This document shows, piece by piece, positions 12,040 to 13,245 of a stretch of 13,245 nt of DNA (position 1 is its first letter; each line of letters starts with the position of its first letter). The stretch is from Comamonadaceae bacterium (GTDB taxonomy: Bacteria; Pseudomonadota; Gammaproteobacteria; Burkholderiales; Burkholderiaceae_C), in the NCBI GenBank assembly GCA_947460065.1, contig CANHGF010000029.1:1-13245 (forward strand), given 5' to 3'. Both the position numbers and the translations under genes were made by a program. Below the pieces are notes generated by a model. That model saw nothing but the letters and a program-made list of their open reading frames with translations, ran no database searches and had not been told where the DNA came from.

Positions 12040-13220
12040 GCTGCTTGCAGGCTCTGGAAGGCCTCGGGAGTCAGCGCGTCGCAGGCGTCGATCACGCCGC
12101 CGCCCAGGCAGACCTCGCCGTCATAAAGCACCGCCGACTGACCGGGTGTGACCGCCCATTGGGCCTGGCTGAAGTGGAGCGCGCAGGTGACGTTGCTGCT
12201 TTGCAGCACCTCGCAGGGCGCGTCGGCCTGGCGGTAGCGGGTCTTGGCCGCCATGGCTCCCAGGCGCGGCGCTTGGCCGGCCACCCAGCTGCAGTCCTGC
12301 GCATGCAGGCGGTGCGAGAGCAGCCAGGGGTGGTCGTGGCCCTGCACCACCCACAAGGTGTTGTTGGCCATGTCCTTGCGCGCCACGAACCAGGGTTCGT
12401 GTTCACCGGCGCCGCGCAGGCCTTGGGCCTGCAAGGCCTTGAGCTGCGCGCCCTTGGCCTTGACCCCGCCTATGCCCAAGCCCTGGCGCTGGCCCAGGGT
12501 GTAAAAACTCAGGCCCACATGCTCGCCGATCGTGCGCCCGCTGTCGTTCTTGATCGGGCCGGGCAGCTTGGCGATGTAGCGGTTGAGAAATTCACGGAAG
12601 GGCCGCTCGCCGATGAAGCAGATGCCGGTCGAATCCTTCTTCTTCGCATTGGGCAGGCCGATCTCGTCGGCAATGCGCCGCACCTCGGTCTTGTGCAGCT
12701 CGCCCACTGGGAACAAGGTCTTGGCCAGCTGCGCCTGGCTCAGGCGGTGCAGAAAGTAACTCTGGTCCTTGGCCGGATCCAGCCCCTTGAGCAGCTCATG
12801 CAAGCCGGTGGCCGGATTCAGGCGCACGCGGGCGTAGTGGCCGGTGGCGATTTTCTCTGCGCCCAGGCGCATGGCATGGTCGAGGAAAGCCTTGAACTTG
12901 ATCTCGGCATTGCACAGGATGTCGGGGTTGGGCGTGCGGCCTGCCTGGTACTCGCGCAGGAACTCGGCAAACACCCGGTCCTTGTAGTCGGCCGCGAAGT
13001 TGACGTGCTCGATCTCGATGCCGATCACATCGGCCACCGCCGCGGCGTCAACAAAGTCGATGTTGGACGAGCAGTACTCGCTGTCGTCGTCATCGTCCCA
13101 GTTCTTCATGAAGATACCGACCACCTCATGACCGGCCTGCTTGAGCAGATGCGCAGTGACGGCCGAATCCACGCCGCCACTGAGGCCGACCACCACACGC
13201 ATTTTTTTCACGGCTGACAT
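12036..13220 (-). CDS. mnmA: tRNA-specific 2-thiouridylase
   Basis: Thiolates U34 of the tRNAs for Lys, Glu and Gln, using ATP and sulfur relayed from a cysteine desulfurase. The 394-residue protein is a little longer than E. coli MnmA (368). Visible features: the PP-loop [11 protein letters not shown] (11-21), the [11 protein letters not shown] segment, the catalytic Cys103 in [27 protein letters not shown], and the second catalytic Cys201 in [15 protein letters not shown]. The C-terminal beta-barrel is present to the end. Start ATG 13220 is likely; ATG 13202 ([10 protein letters not shown]) is an alternative, with a run of seven A just before it. No Shine-Dalgarno is seen, but GATAAT lies 7 nt upstream. 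First gene of a three-gene coupled unit. Confidence 0.97.
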   Translation of the reverse strand: MSAVKKMRVVVGLSGGVDSAVTAHLLKQAGHEVVGIFMKNWDDDDDSEYCSSNIDFVDAAAVADVIGIEIEHVNFAADYKDRVFAEFLREYQAGRTPNPDILCNAEIKFKAFLDHAMRLGAEKIATGHYARVRLNPATGLHELLKGLDPAKDQSYFLHRLSQAQLAKTLFPVGELHKTEVRRIADEIGLPNAKKKDSTGICFIGERPFREFLNRYIAKLPGPIKNDSGRTIGEHVGLSFYTLGQRQGLGIGGVKAKGAQLKALQAQGLRGAGEHEPWFVARKDMANNTLWVVQGHDHPWLLSHRLHAQDCSWVAGQAPRLGAMAAKTRYRQADAPCEVLQSSNVTCALHFSQAQWAVTPGQSAVLYDGEVCLGGGVIDACDALTPEAFQSLQAA

Positions 13221-13227
13221 GGGTGCG

Positions 13228-13233
13228 ATTATC
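13228..13233 (-). promoter_or_regulatory. candidate -10 box of mnmA
   Basis: GATAAT on the - strand ends 7 nt before the mnmA ATG, one mismatch from TATAAT. The matching -35 would lie just outside the window, so this cannot be completed here. It would place the transcript start at or beside the ATG. Confidence 0.4.
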
Positions 13234-13245
13234 CGGCTTGCGGGC

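Noticed and set aside
13195..13210. Seven-A run in the mnmA 5' end as a programmed slippage site
   Set aside because: A single homopolymer near a possible alternative start is not enough; no alternate frame product is apparent.
11814..13217. 467-codon + frame opposite mnmA
   Set aside because: Pure antisense of a conserved enzyme with all catalytic motifs; no independent evidence.

Overview
The window is about 13.2 kb of GC-rich chromosomal DNA from a proteobacterium, most likely a betaproteobacterium of the order Burkholderiales. I base this on the SSB, MnmA, PyrE and ExoA sequences and on the MFS-ssb gene pair. The species cannot be named from sequence alone. No prophage, insertion sequence, CRISPR array, rRNA or tRNA was recognised. 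Gene density is high, and no stretch over 300 bp lacks a gene if the long start of the ClpP-like gene is accepted.

Left part (1-2872): two adjacent DUF1993 paralogues on + (the first cut by the window edge), then pyrE on - and the exodeoxyribonuclease III gene (xth/exoA) on +. The pyrE and xth starts face away from each other with only 11 bp between them, and each Shine-Dalgarno abuts or overlaps the other gene's start codon. The two convergent gaps here, DUF1993/pyrE and xth/ClpP-like, hold five REP-like palindromic units.

Middle left (2873-5029, all -): in transcription order a Tat-exported M48 metalloprotease, a small DUF3606 protein, and a stand-alone ClpP-like serine protease with a Pro/Arg-rich N-terminal extension. 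This may be a small proteostasis cluster.

Middle right (5175-10685, all +): an AmpG-type muropeptide permease, a CpxR/RstA-like response regulator with its histidine kinase, an MFS exporter, and ssb with a clear intrinsic terminator. A CpxR-type direct repeat precedes the regulator, which suggests autoregulation. The kinase's periplasmic part carries a PPHxx pentapeptide repeat.

Right part (10686-13245): an orphan VapC-like PIN ORF that lacks its first catalytic Asp and is probably a relic, followed on - by a compact operon mnmA - 48-residue four-cysteine protein - LysE-type exporter, joined by two successive ATGA overlaps. The 48-residue gene is easily missed because of its size.

Most genes are ordinary housekeeping genes and I see no obvious new defence or mobile system. 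The points most worth following are the interlocked pyrE/xth starts, the small Cys-rich gene, the M48/DUF3606/ClpP-like cluster, the REP units with stem covariation, and a recurring -10-like box 6-7 nt before start codons that lack a Shine-Dalgarno, which may indicate leaderless transcripts.
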